From Larix sibirica (Eukaryota; Streptophyta; Pinopsida; Pinales; Pinaceae), in contig NWUY0303922783.1 of NCBI GenBank assembly GCA_004151065.3, positions 1-12,762 on the forward strand: DNA of 12,762 bases, read 5' to 3'. The first letter of the stretch is position 1. Every line of letters starts with the position of its first letter. This document shows, piece by piece, positions 1 to 7,980 of this stretch. A program made the position numbers and the translations under genes. Under the pieces are notes generated by a model that saw nothing but the letters and a program-made list of their open reading frames with translations, was not told the origin of the DNA and ran no database searches.

Positions 1-202
1 TGTACTGTTAAGGCACTCCTTGTGTAAGGTCATCGGTTTTATTCATCATCTTTTAGTTGAACAAGCAAGAGGAGACTCAATTATTGTTTTGTTTTTGTTT
101 TTATAAAAAAAATTGACATAAAAACCTCTTCATTGCATACTAAAAGCAAATATTAGATACAAGGTGTAGATTTTATAATTTAATAGTACACGTGCATGAT
201 TA
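1..202. other. AT-rich flank, no gene seen
   Basis: I see no coding frame with recognisable motifs on either strand. The stretch is AT-rich with short T and A runs (about 88-115). It appears to be the DNA into which relic C inserted. Confidence 0.5.
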
Positions 203-219
203 ATGACAGATTAATGTGT
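203..219 (+). repeat. Left target-site duplication of relic C (putative)
   Basis: The 17 nt at 203-219 match 849-865 with two differences (G/A at 209 versus 855 and at 218 versus 864). The right copy directly follows an A6 run that ends a LINE-like 3' end. The left copy lies just upstream of where RNase H coding similarity begins (about 225). That is the geometry of a target-site duplication around a 5'-truncated LINE. The repeat is short and AT-rich, so chance similarity is not excluded. Confidence 0.5.
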
Positions 220-224
220 CAATA

Positions 225-572
225 TTGGATAACAATAGAGCATAATTGAATGCAGTGTTCAAAATCATCAAAGTGGCATTTTCTCTTGGAGTGGAGGCAC
301 TTCAAGTCTTTGGGGATTCATTCCTAGTTATTTAATGGATCTCTGCTAGAAAGCCTTCCAAGAACATTTTCTTTAGGCCACTGTTTGACGTTATCTGCAA
401 ATCTCTAGCACTCTTTGAAGACATATCTTTCCAACATATTTATAGGGTGTATAATATTGAGGTAGATCTCCTCTCTAAGCAAGCACTACAACATCTTGTT
501 GGATGCACACAAGTATGGGAAACAAACAAAGATTCTATCAAGGAACTTGATTTGGGTCCCTTGTTTAGTTGA
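225..572 (+). pseudogene. RNase H domain fragment of a LINE ORF2 (relic C)
   Basis: One frame reads LDNNRA*LNA, then VEALQVFGDSFLVI, then HIYRVYNIEVDLLSKQAL. These match the second, third and fourth conserved blocks of the RNase H found at the C terminus of plant LINE ORF2 (NNRAEL, GDS, and H-x-x-R-x-x-N-x-x-A-D-x-L-S-K). The catalytic Asp of GDS (315-317) and the final Asp (465-467) are present. The Glu codon is TAA (243-245), a second stop interrupts at 333-335, and the Ala of EAD is Val. The first Asp block is absent because of the 5' truncation. The frame ends at TGA 570-572 after a short tail typical of LINE ORF2 C-termini. It is non-functional. Confidence 0.75.
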
Positions 573-843
573 CTATCATGCCCATGCTAAATGGGCCAAA
601 TGGACATTTGGTGGATGTTTAATTTTTTTTTTTGTGAAAACTAAAAATATAAAATATTACAGAATTGTCTTCTGATGATCTCTTTGGAAGCTTATATGGA
701 AGAAAGCAGTATGTAATGCTATGAACATGTGGACTTGATGATGATATCATTCTATGTTTGAAGTTTAAAATGTATGGCTTTTTACCTATAAACAATATGG
801 TTCGATTTTAATAAAATCTGAGATGTAATCTTTTTTCTATAGG
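573..843 (+). other. 3' non-coding tail of relic C
   Basis: This stretch lies between the ORF2-type stop and the A-run. It contains T-rich runs (about 618-632) and an AATAAA at 810-815, 29 nt before the A-run at 844, a spacing consistent with a polyadenylation signal. No coding potential is seen. Confidence 0.5.
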
Positions 844-848
844 AAAAA

Positions 849-865
849 ATGACAAATTAATGTAT
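849..865 (+). repeat. Right target-site duplication of relic C (putative)
   Basis: This copy matches 203-219 at 15 of 17 positions and starts at the end of the A-run of relic C. See the left copy for the reasoning. Confidence 0.5.
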
Positions 866-885
866 GCACCATAAATATCATACAT

Positions 886-912
886 TTTATTGTCATACTT
901 TACTTAAAGCAT
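886..912 (+). repeat. Left copy of the 27-nt repeat flanking LINE A
   Basis: The 27 nt here match 7095-7121 with a single mismatch (T904 versus G7113). Weaker, gapped similarity extends upstream to 866 (7077 on the right), directly after the LINE A poly-A run. It could be a long target-site duplication of LINE A, which would put the element's 5' end near 913. Alternatively it is an arm of a foldback repeat present on both sides, because a partial inverted arm follows here too (about 928-948). Confidence 0.6.
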
Positions 913-969
913 GCCAAAATCTTTATCTAAAGCTTTAGGTAAATGCATCTTCATCTTATAACTTATATC

Positions 970-1308
970 TAGGTGGTAGGGTTTTGGATCTAGTAGGGTT
1001 TTCTGGTTTTCAGACGGGAGCTCTTCACTGATACTAGAACGTTTACCATGGCATTTACTTGCCTTCCAACTCTTGTTTGGACAGTTGTTTTTGGATAGTA
1101 TTCACCATGTTTTCGGACCACGACCTTGACTGTCCCTACTCTATCTCTTGTCATATCCCCAGTTTTTTAGGTTTTTTGAGTTTGGCATTGGGTTGGGTGC
1201 TCTGCAGGGTCACTGTGGTTTAACGGGTTTCTTCCTTTTGGCTTCCCGAGTCACTTCCCTTCCGTGCCTCCCCACATCTTTTCATTTTTTTACTTGTTTT
1301 TTTACTCC
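970..1308 (+). other. Probable 5' leader of LINE A
   Basis: This region upstream of ORF1 is pyrimidine-rich and less AT-rich than the flank. It has two tagggtttt boxes (977-985 and 994-1002) that resemble plant telo-box motifs found near the 5' ends of transcripts. An internal LINE promoter would be expected about here, but the boxes alone do not prove it. A 60-codon ATG frame at 1148-1330 lacks recognisable features and overlaps the ORF1 start in another frame. Confidence 0.4.
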
Positions 1309-2779
1309 ATGGAACATTCTGGAGGGTTAGCAGAGGACCCTGCTACTGTTCCCTCTCTGGCTCCTGACTCTGACACCTGTCCAACCGAACCCTCTAGTGG
1401 TCAGGGTGAAAAGTCCACATGTAAGGAGCGCAATACCAGTTTTCATGCAGATGCGCTGAAGTATTTTATGCCCGCTCGTCGTGACAATCCCAAACCATGC
1501 ATTAAGAAAACTAAGAAGAGGTGCCTGGCATTAGGCGACGACATCGAATTCTTCGAGGTATTCTCCATGACTGAACACAGCCTGGTTGGGCATTTTGGAG
1601 GTCGACACATCAACTTACCCTCCTTCGGGGCTTGGGAAACTCATCATTGGCTTCCTCTGCTTGGCTACGTGCCACGACTCTATGTCCTTACCCGGGGATG
1701 GTTGGGAATCATCCTTCAAGAGCACTCAGACACCACCACCTTACTGTCTAGTTCATGGGTATGGGACTTGACTGTCCTGAGCCTAAAGAGATGGAACCCT
1801 TTCTTTGACTCCAGGTTGGAGAAAAGTTATGTTAAGTCGGTTTGGATTAAGTTTATGGGCCTCCCCCCAGAGTTATGGTCCGCTGATATACTATCGAGAC
1901 TTGGAAACCTTCTTGGGACTAGCTGACATGGGGTTCCTCTCAACCGGAAACATGCCGGTGGCTAAGGTTTTGGCTAAACTGGACCTCCGAGAGGGTTTTC
2001 CTGACGAAATTGATATCAATGTTCGTGGTCGTATCTGGACCCAACGCATGGATTATCAGGATATCCCTTTTCGTTGCAATGGATGTCACCGATATGGCCA
2101 TATTGCTCGGCACTGCGAACTAGGTTTTCATCAAAAGGTTTGGATGAGGAAGAGGACATATCCTAGGTCTATGGAGCATTTGCAGGATGTGTCGACCAAC
2201 CACTTCATGGGGAACGCGTCGGAGGAGCACCAGAAAGGTATGAATGACAATCCTTTGGATTTTCCTGGTTTTCCTATTCTAACTAACTCTGTTATGGAAG
2301 GGATCTCTATCCCAGACCATCCAGCCCCCATGCCCCGACCTTCCCCCATGGCTACCTGTGATATCCCTACTTTGAATCCTCTCACCCCTTTTATTCAGGC
2401 CATCTCCCCTCCTACTGTTTGGGATATGTCTCCTCTTCCTGGCTACAGCCTTGTGGACTCACTGTCTTCCCTGCCATTGGCTAGTTTTTTATTACCCTCT
2501 TCCTCGATTAAACCTAGCCTGTCATCCTCTATTCATCCCTTTTCCTACAAGCTAGGGGATAACTCACTTGACACTACACAAGATACCCCTTCCTCTATTG
2601 CACAGATTCACCCATCTGGTTACTTCCTACTTTCTCCCTCTGCGTTTTCGAACCTCTCTCACGGACTGGGTCCCATTTGGGGATTCATGCACCCCACCAA
2701 CCATCTTTGGGGACGACGCTCCATCATGGACGCGGCTAGGGAACATGCCTGTATTGATATAAGCTCCGGTAAACAATAG
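1309..2779 (+). pseudogene. LINE A ORF1: DUF4283-like, CCHC zinc-knuckle protein (frameshifted)
   Basis: ORF1 proteins of plant LINEs bind the element RNA. The first part, frame 1 (1309 to about 1920), has the DUF4283-type pattern: YVLTRGWLGIILQEH, then LKRWNPFFDSRLE, then VWIKFMGLPPELWSADILSR. The second part, frame 2 (about 1922-2779), continues the same protein through AKVLAKLDLREGFP and QRMDYQDIPFRC to a C-x2-C-x4-H-x4-C knuckle, CNGCHRYGHIARHC (2075-2116). A Ser/Pro-rich tail follows. The join between frames at about 1915-1924 needs a one-base insertion. The ATG at 1309 (tccATGG context) is preferred over an in-frame one at 1264 because 1264-1308 encodes only a Phe-rich leader. Apart from the frameshift the protein is fairly well preserved, with no other stop seen. 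Confidence 0.8.
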
Positions 2780-2829
2780 AGCCTTCGTGGGGAACTTAGA
2801 GCATGCATGCCCGAACTGGTGGCTCCGTG

Positions 2830-3528
2830 ATGCTCTGCTTTTCGCTAAACATATGTGGATTGGGACTACCCACAAAGTGCTTGGCCCTTCGTAGGTTGAT
2901 CGCAGTCTATAGCCCCCATATATTATTCTTGCAAGAAATTCTCTCTACAGGCGATTCAATTCTCTCTGTTCTTCGCTCACTACTACCTGGATGGTCTTTT
3001 ATCTGCATTGATGCAGATGGGAGATCCGACGGCCTTATCACAGGCTGGTTTTCTTCTACATTCCTTCTACTCAAATCCTGGGCTCTTCGGTCAATGCTTG
3101 GCTCCGTGTTGTTTTCTATGGAGACTGGATTGGCTTATTCGATGGTGAATGTTTATGGTCCATATGCTCAGAGGGAGAAATTTTGGAACAATATTTTAAA
3201 CAACAACTTACTGAAGGTAGATCAGTTGATTATCGGAGGAGATCTCAAGTTCACATTGGGAAATGATGAGATTTGGGGATCACATTCTGTTAGGGATCCA
3301 CTGTCATAGTTTTTCAGCGCTCTTCTCTCCACCAATTCTCTCATTGATTTGTCGCCAATTCAAATCCGCCCTACATGGAGGAACATGAGGGAAGGTGATG
3401 CACACATAGCAAAATGACTAGACCGGTTCCTAGTCAATGATGGTTTATTGGGATCGGCTTCTCTTGTGCACCAATGGATTTGGATAGGGGGTGACTCAGA
3501 CCACCACCCTATCCTCCTGGAACTTTGT
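2830..3528 (+). other. APE-like endonuclease domain of LINE A ORF2
   Basis: The exonuclease-endonuclease-phosphatase fold nicks target DNA to prime reverse transcription. Visible blocks in order: FSLNICGLG (Asn motif), LFLQEI (Glu), MVNVYGPY, IIGGDLKFTL (3229-3258), PTWRN, LDRFLV and GGDSDHHPILLEL (catalytic Asp/His at about 3499-3504). In the family the fourth block is GDLN. Here the Asn codon reads AAG (Lys, 3247-3249), so a catalytic residue is lost. Stops at 3307 and 3415 also interrupt the domain. Confidence 0.8.
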
Positions 3529-4104
3529 TAGACCCACAAGATACTAGAAAGCCCTTTTAAGTTTGACTCTAGATGGTTAAAGGAATCTGCTTTTTGCGAC
3601 ATGATTATTAAGGAATGGCATCCATTTGACCCTACAACTACTTCCTCGGCGGCCATATAGTTCAACAATAACCTTATTAAGATTAAGCATGCATCGATTC
3701 CTTGGATTAAGTGGCAGACACAAGAGATTTGTGAAGAGCTTGTTCACATCGAATTGGTTATGGATTCTTTCTACTCTGCCCATCCATTGGGTTTTACTTC
3801 TGCTACTCAGAAAGAGGAAATTATGTCTATGGAATGTCGACGAAAGCAAATCCCGCTGGAGAATGAGGCCACTGCATGTTTAAAGAGTAGAGCACTTTGC
3901 ATATAGACAGGGGATTCCAACTCCAAATATTTTCATAATGATGTCAAACACAGACAATATGTCAACACCATATGGGATATGATGAATGATGATTGTAACA
4001 CACAGTCTGGTTTCCACAATCTCAGCTCTATGGGTACACATCATTTCAAAAGGGTTTATGCACAGCCATAGAATGTTCCAGTGGCTCAGATGTTGAGCAT
4101 CCTG

Positions 4105-5035
4105 GGTGGTTACTCCACGATGGTCTCTGAATCGGATTGCATTGCACTCACTTCTCCCGTCACCATGAAGGAGGTAAAGGATGCTTTAGGGTAGTTACAA
4201 CATGATAAGAGCCCTGGGCCCGATGGATGGGTCACATAATTCTTTGAGTATTTTATGGACCTATTTGATAAGGATATTCTAGCAGTTGTAAAGGAATCAC
4301 GGCTCAAGGGAAGGATATTGGCAACCAACAATGCTACCTTCATCGCATTGATTCCCAAAACAAATAATGGTCAATACTTTTCCGATTATAGGCCCATATC
4401 ACTCTGCAATGCTTTTTATAAAATCATTGCGAAGGTGGTGGCCAACAGGATCAAGGGTATTCTTTCTACAGGCATCTTGATGGAACAACATGCATTTTTA
4501 AAAGGAAGATTGATTCAGGATGCTATTGGATCCACACAGGAGATTCTACACTCAGTAACGATTAAAAAGATTTCGACCGCTATTCTAAATATCGATCTTT
4601 GTAGGGCTTATGACCAGGTGAATTGTACTTTTCTCTGATTGGCTCTCTTCCAGGTTGGTTTTCCTTTGAATACAGTAAATTTGATTATGGCTACTGTTCA
4701 GTCTGTGTCCTTTGTTGTCCTCGTTAATGCTTCTGCATCTACCTTTTTTCGTCCGGAACGGGGGCTTCGTCAGGGGTGCCCAATTGCACCTTTATTATTT
4801 CTCTTGGTAGTTGAGGGCCTTGGGTGTGCCTTGCATAAGGCATTGAACCGAAGAAATTTAATGGGTTTTCGTCTCTCTACAGGACTGGTTATTTCCCATC
4901 TCCTTTTCTTAGATGACATTTTGATCTTTACTAATGGTTCTCGTGGTGATATTCTCTGTTTAAATGAGATTCTTAATTCATTCACGGGGGCCACTGGCAT
5001 GACTAATCAAGTTTACTAAATCAACCATTTCTTTA
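4105..5035 (+). other. Reverse transcriptase palm/fingers of LINE A ORF2
   Basis: Blocks in order: KSPGPDGW (about 4207-4230), ATFIALIPK, DYRPISLCNAFYKIIAK, motif A LNIDLCRAYDQVN (Asp at 4594-4596), RGLRQGCPIAPLLF, and the catalytic HLLFLDDILIF (Asp pair 4912-4917, an FxDD form normal for plant LINEs). The catalytic Asps survive. Stops at 4192, 4237 and 4636 and the frameshift at about 5012 destroy the enzyme. The 127- and 126-codon open pieces at 4255-4638 and 4639-5019 are parts of this one domain split by the TGA at 4636, not two genes. Confidence 0.88.
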
Positions 5036-5923
5036 TTCAACTTGGAGAATACCACGATGGAATGGATTTCCAGGAAATTTACCTACAACATTGTTGATGC
5101 CGAAGGAGGCCTTCCCTATCTGGGTTTCACCATTCGCCCCAACTCTTACGGTATTAAGGACTGGGTGTCTCTGGCTAGCATCCCTTCTAGAACGCTCAAT
5201 ACTATACAAAAAATCTGCAGTAACTTTCTGTGGAAGGGTAACAACAATAAATCTTTCCATTGGATTGCATGGAAAAGGATTACCCTACCCAAAGCGTGCG
5301 GAGGTTTGGGTATAAAACAACTTGGGATCCTTGGGAAGGCCTTAGTGGCAAAAAACCTCTGGCGATTAATCTCTGTAAACAACCTTTGGACAAGGATCAT
5401 CATTTACAAGTATATTCAGCCTATGTTTGTTGAGGACTGGCTCATGACCGGGGGTGTATGCACTCAAACTTCCTCTATGATGTGGAGGGCCACATTATCC
5501 ACTTTTGATCTCATTGCAAAAGTTTTCCAATGGAAGGTTGGTGATGGAAAAAGTCTACGCATCGGCAGTAATCCATGGAAAGGCTGCAGGGATTCTTATA
5601 ACCTACCGGTTCACATGATTACGAAGATGCAACAGTCTAGATATATCTTTTTAGCACATATTGTTGATCCGATAGCTACTACTATACACCAACATGGATG
5701 GTTGGGCATTGCATACCTTCTTTTTTTGGGCTAGGCTTAGGTTATTTGGGATCTTTATATTTTGGATTTAAGGGACAATTCCATACGTATCACTCAGGAT
5801 CCGGATGTATTGCTTTGGTCTCCAAATCCGATTGGTGAATCATACTCCTCCAGTATTGGATATTCGATTCTACGTCAAAAGGTTCCTGCTATGGAACATT
5901 GTTGGTGGCACGAAACACTATGG

Positions 5924-6105
5924 ATTTTAAAATGTCCCCTTAAGATTAAGATCTTTACATGGGCCACCCTCCAAGACCACATTCTTGTTTGGGATCGCCT
6001 GCAATGATTCATGCACGAAGGACCTAGGAGATGCCCCCTTTGCAGGGCACACACTGAATTGTCCATTAACCTCCTCATCAATTGTTCATATATTCAACAA
6101 CTGTG
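5924..6105 (+). other. zf-RVT zinc finger of LINE A ORF2
   Basis: The pattern LKIKIFTWATL, then WDRLQ*FMHEGPRRCPLC, then LINCSYIQQLW is the zf-RVT module seen between RT and RNase H in plant LINEs. The Cys pair is at 6032-6034 and 6041-6043, and the last Cys is at 6083-6085. The position expected to be His is AAC (Asn, 6068-6070). LINE B has His at exactly the same spacing, so a metal ligand has probably been lost. A TGA at 6005 lies just before the finger. Confidence 0.75.
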
Positions 6106-6394
6106 GCTTCATGTACATAGACTTTCGGGCATTTGACACCAATGGATGGGATCCACGCTAGCTGAGACCTTTCTTCGTTGGAGGTCCACACCATCTGCCC
6201 TTTCTTATCCTACTCTCCCTTTTATCATCATCTGGCACTCCTGGAAGGCTCGGAACCAAGAAATTTTTTGGGACTCTCATATTCCACCTGAGATATTTGC
6301 AATGTGCAGTATGGGACGGACTCTGACACACTCCCCTGTCAACAGGCCCACTCGCACATGCGTTGTCATGGAGGAATTTATCAACAAGGACACC

Positions 6395-6847
6395 CCATGG
6401 GGATATTTTGATGGAGCATCACAAGGGTTACCATCCCGCGGGGGTGCTGGAGGTATCATCTACCTCTCTTCTTCTCAACGGTTCAAATTTGCTGCCTCCA
6501 CTGGATATAGCACCAATAATCGAGCATAGTTGATGGATTTGAAATATCTTCTTCATGCGGCTATAGCTACGGATATTTGGAGATTCATCACTCATCATAC
6601 AATGGATGAAGTCGATATGGAAGCCCATGAATATTTCTTTGATGCCCATCTATGAGAGGAGGTCTCAAGGTTGGCTGCAACTTTTATTCAGATTTCTTTC
6701 TGCCACATTCACAGAGAACAGAACCAAGAGGCAGATGAGCTATCTAAAAGAGGACTAATTCTTGGAGATGGACTATGGCAGATAGGACACATGACCCCGG
6801 GAAGCTATATGACCCTCGGCCAATTCTGTTTTGATCTTTTATTATGA
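6395..6847 (+). other. RNase H domain of LINE A ORF2 (frameshifted)
   Basis: The domain degrades RNA in RNA:DNA hybrids. Frame 2 gives WGYFDGASQG (first Asp 6410-6412), GGAGGIIY and STNNRA*L, where the Glu codon is TAG (6527-6529). The GDS block is missing from frame 2 but appears in frame 3 as IFGDSSLIIQWMKSIWKP (Asp 6582-6584). Frame 2 then resumes with EEVSRLAATFIQISF, HIHREQNQEADELSKRGL (last Asp 6734-6736) and ends at TGA 6845. So a one-base gain near 6572 is offset by a one-base loss near 6650. The TGA at 6653 lies in the displaced frame and need not be an ancestral stop. Confidence 0.82.
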
Positions 6848-7068
6848 TGATAATGTATATGGCTTGGTAGCCACGAACTATGTTATTTTTATTATGAACT
6901 CATTTGATCACAATATGAACTTATATTGGACTTTTCTGGATGTATTTAAATACATCTGTCATTTTGGAAAATGTAAAAAAATGTGATGAAAATCAATTTC
7001 GAGAGACCTATGCAGTCATGTAAAATGTCTCTTCTTTTTATAAAGCAGAAACGCCTTTTTTCTCAGGG
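6848..7068 (+). other. 3' UTR of LINE A
   Basis: This is non-coding sequence between the ORF2 stop and the tail, AT-rich, with an ATAAAG-like box at about 7040. It ends in ccttttttctcaggg immediately before A8. The terminal block resembles the end of relic C at about 825-843. It contains no gene. Confidence 0.6.
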
Positions 7069-7076
7069 AAAAAAAA
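7069..7076 (+). other. Poly-A tail of LINE A
   Basis: A run of eight A marks the 3' terminus of the non-LTR element. Directly after it begins the sequence that resembles 866-912 on the left side. Confidence 0.65.
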
Positions 7077-7092
7077 GCATTTATAAAATCTC

Positions 7093-7173
7093 ACTTTATT
7101 GTCATACTTTACGTAAAGCATTGCTATGAGTTGTGATTTTGCAAATGCTTTACATATAGTATGGAAATAAAGT
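7093..7173. repeat. Foldback inverted repeat (MITE-like)
   Basis: The arm 7093-7124 (32 nt) pairs with the reverse complement of 7141-7173 (33 nt), with four mismatches and one 1-nt gap. The loop is 16 nt (7125-7140). It has no coding capacity. The structure could be a miniature foldback transposon or a remnant of terminal inverted repeats brought together. No clear target-site duplication is visible around it. Confidence 0.65.
7095..7121 (+). repeat. Right copy of the 27-nt repeat flanking LINE A
   Basis: This matches 886-912 at 26 of 27 positions and begins 18 nt after the A8 tail. It also forms most of the left arm of the foldback at 7093-7173. Confidence 0.6.
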
Positions 7174-7220
7174 AGAGATCATACAAATGCTTTACGTATG
7201 AGCCATGAGTTGTGATTTTG
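7123..7220 (+). repeat. Short direct repeats next to the foldback
   Basis: Sixteen identical nt (atgagttgtgattttg) occur at 7126-7141 and 7205-7220; with the preceding gcY the match is 18 of 19. A second direct repeat, caaatgctttac, is at 7142-7153 and 7184-7195. So the loop-plus-right-arm unit of the foldback is partly duplicated downstream. Confidence 0.65.
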
Positions 7221-7818
7221 TTTATTAGGTAGATGAGCCAAGGCAATGCTCAAGTTTAGAGATGGTATTGAGGGGAACAATAGCAACGCATAGCACCCTC
7301 TTTTTAATGGGTCTTTTAGTGTATTTTTCCCATTTAGTCATTTTGGAATGACGTGGAGTCAAAGCTTAACTATGGTTTTTTCATCTATATTTCAACTCTG
7401 ATTTGGCTCCTAGCGCCTTTAGTTTATAGAAGAATATGTGAAGAGGGAAAGAAATGTTTTTTCCAACCACAACATCTATTGTTAGCTATAACAACTAAGA
7501 GATAATACTAACACATTTACATCATTTATAGATAAAAAGTATCGATAAGTATCTATGATGATACCTATCAAACATTTTTCATCTACCAATAATATAGATG
7601 TACTAATAATAATAATTTAATATCTTGCCAAATATTAAATTGATATATAAAATCCCTTGTTTATGTTACACAAATAAATTATTTAATCCTAACATCAAAA
7701 CTACCAATAACATTATCTCATATAAATTCTTTGATTAATTTATATAAGAGTGCCGTGATTTTGAGTTTGACTTATATGGTAATTATAATGAAAATCCACA
7801 CATTTCTACAAATAACTA

Positions 7819-7980
7819 ATCATTTAAGAGATGCAATTGACTTTATAATTTAATAATCTACTAAGCATTTAAGTACTCGAAATTTATATTATTTGGGAGA
7901 TTCATTTGAGTTTATAATTTAATACTCTACTTAAGTATTCAAAATTTATATCATTTAGGAGATGCATTTGACTTTATTTA
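7819..7980 (+). repeat. Imperfect tandem repeat, about 2.4 copies, period 62-69
   Basis: Copies start at 7819, 7888 and 7950 with a unit of the form atYatttRRgagat followed by cattgactttataatttaat-like sequence and a shared middle part (agtaYtcRaaatttatat). The second copy is 7 nt shorter than the first, and the third is cut off at about 7980. It is AT-rich and non-coding. Confidence 0.65.

Larger units (their letters stand above)
220..848 (+). mobile_element. Relic C: 5'-truncated LINE 3' end
   Basis: This is a 3' fragment of a plant L1-type LINE about 0.63 kb long. It starts inside the RNase H domain (pseudocoding 225-572) and continues through a non-coding tail with an AATAAA at 810-815. 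It ends in a T-rich stretch followed by A6 at 844-849. The end (cttttttct, then agg plus A-run) resembles the 3' end of LINE A at about 7055-7076, so the two may share a 3'-terminal signal or family. Heavy 5' truncation is normal for target-primed reverse transcription. The 17-bp flanking repeats support a single insertion. The exact left boundary is an inference. Confidence 0.6.
2803..6847 (+). pseudogene. LINE A ORF2: endonuclease-RT-zf-RVT-RNase H polyprotein (heavily disrupted)
   Basis: This is the catalytic polyprotein of the LINE. It begins 23 bp after the ORF1 stop. ATG 2803 is the first in frame after a TAG at 2797; ATG 2830 is the better match to the usual start just before the endonuclease block. 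Frame 1 runs to about 5012 with stops at 3307, 3415, 3529, 3658, 3904, 4069, 4192, 4237 and 4636. A one-base insertion at about 5012 moves it to frame 2, with stops at 5732, 5738, 6005, 6134 and 6527. Near 6572 it slips to frame 3 and near 6650 back to frame 2, ending at TGA 6845-6847. The restored reading would be roughly 1,340 codons, normal for plant L1 ORF2. It is non-functional. Confidence 0.85.
913..7076 (+). mobile_element. LINE A: near full-length degenerate plant L1-type retrotransposon
   Basis: The order is 5' leader, ORF1 (DUF4283-like plus CCHC), ORF2 (endonuclease, RT, zf-RVT, RNase H), 3' UTR, A8 (7069-7076), all on the + strand. The span of about 6.1 kb is in the usual range for a complete plant L1. 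There are no LTRs. ORF1 carries one frameshift. ORF2 carries roughly a dozen stops and at least three frameshifts, so the copy is old and cannot move autonomously. The left end is uncertain: 913 if the 27-nt repeat is a target-site duplication, or nearer 970 where a tagggtttt-rich leader begins. Confidence 0.85.

Noticed and set aside
189-194. CACGTG box as a regulatory element
   Set aside because: A single 6-mer with no gene downstream is not evidence of regulation.
1148-1330. A 60-codon upstream gene
   Set aside because: No family motif is seen. It is Phe-rich, lies in the pyrimidine-rich leader and overlaps the ORF1 start in another frame.
1915-1926. Programmed frameshift in ORF1 of LINE A
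   Set aside because: I see no slippery heptamer or clear downstream structure at the join. With many disabling lesions elsewhere in the element, a one-base mutation is the simpler explanation.
2131-2385. Minus-strand ORF inside ORF1
   Set aside because: It is a shadow of the + strand ORF1, which has clear DUF4283-like and CCHC motifs. The same applies to minus frames at 2627-2875, 3577-3849, 4110-4358, 4770-5000, 5033-5403, 5875-6081 and 6277-6649.
4255-5019. Two separate adjacent RT genes on the + strand
   Set aside because: They are in the same frame and separated only by a TGA at 4636. Together they make one RT domain with its motifs in order.
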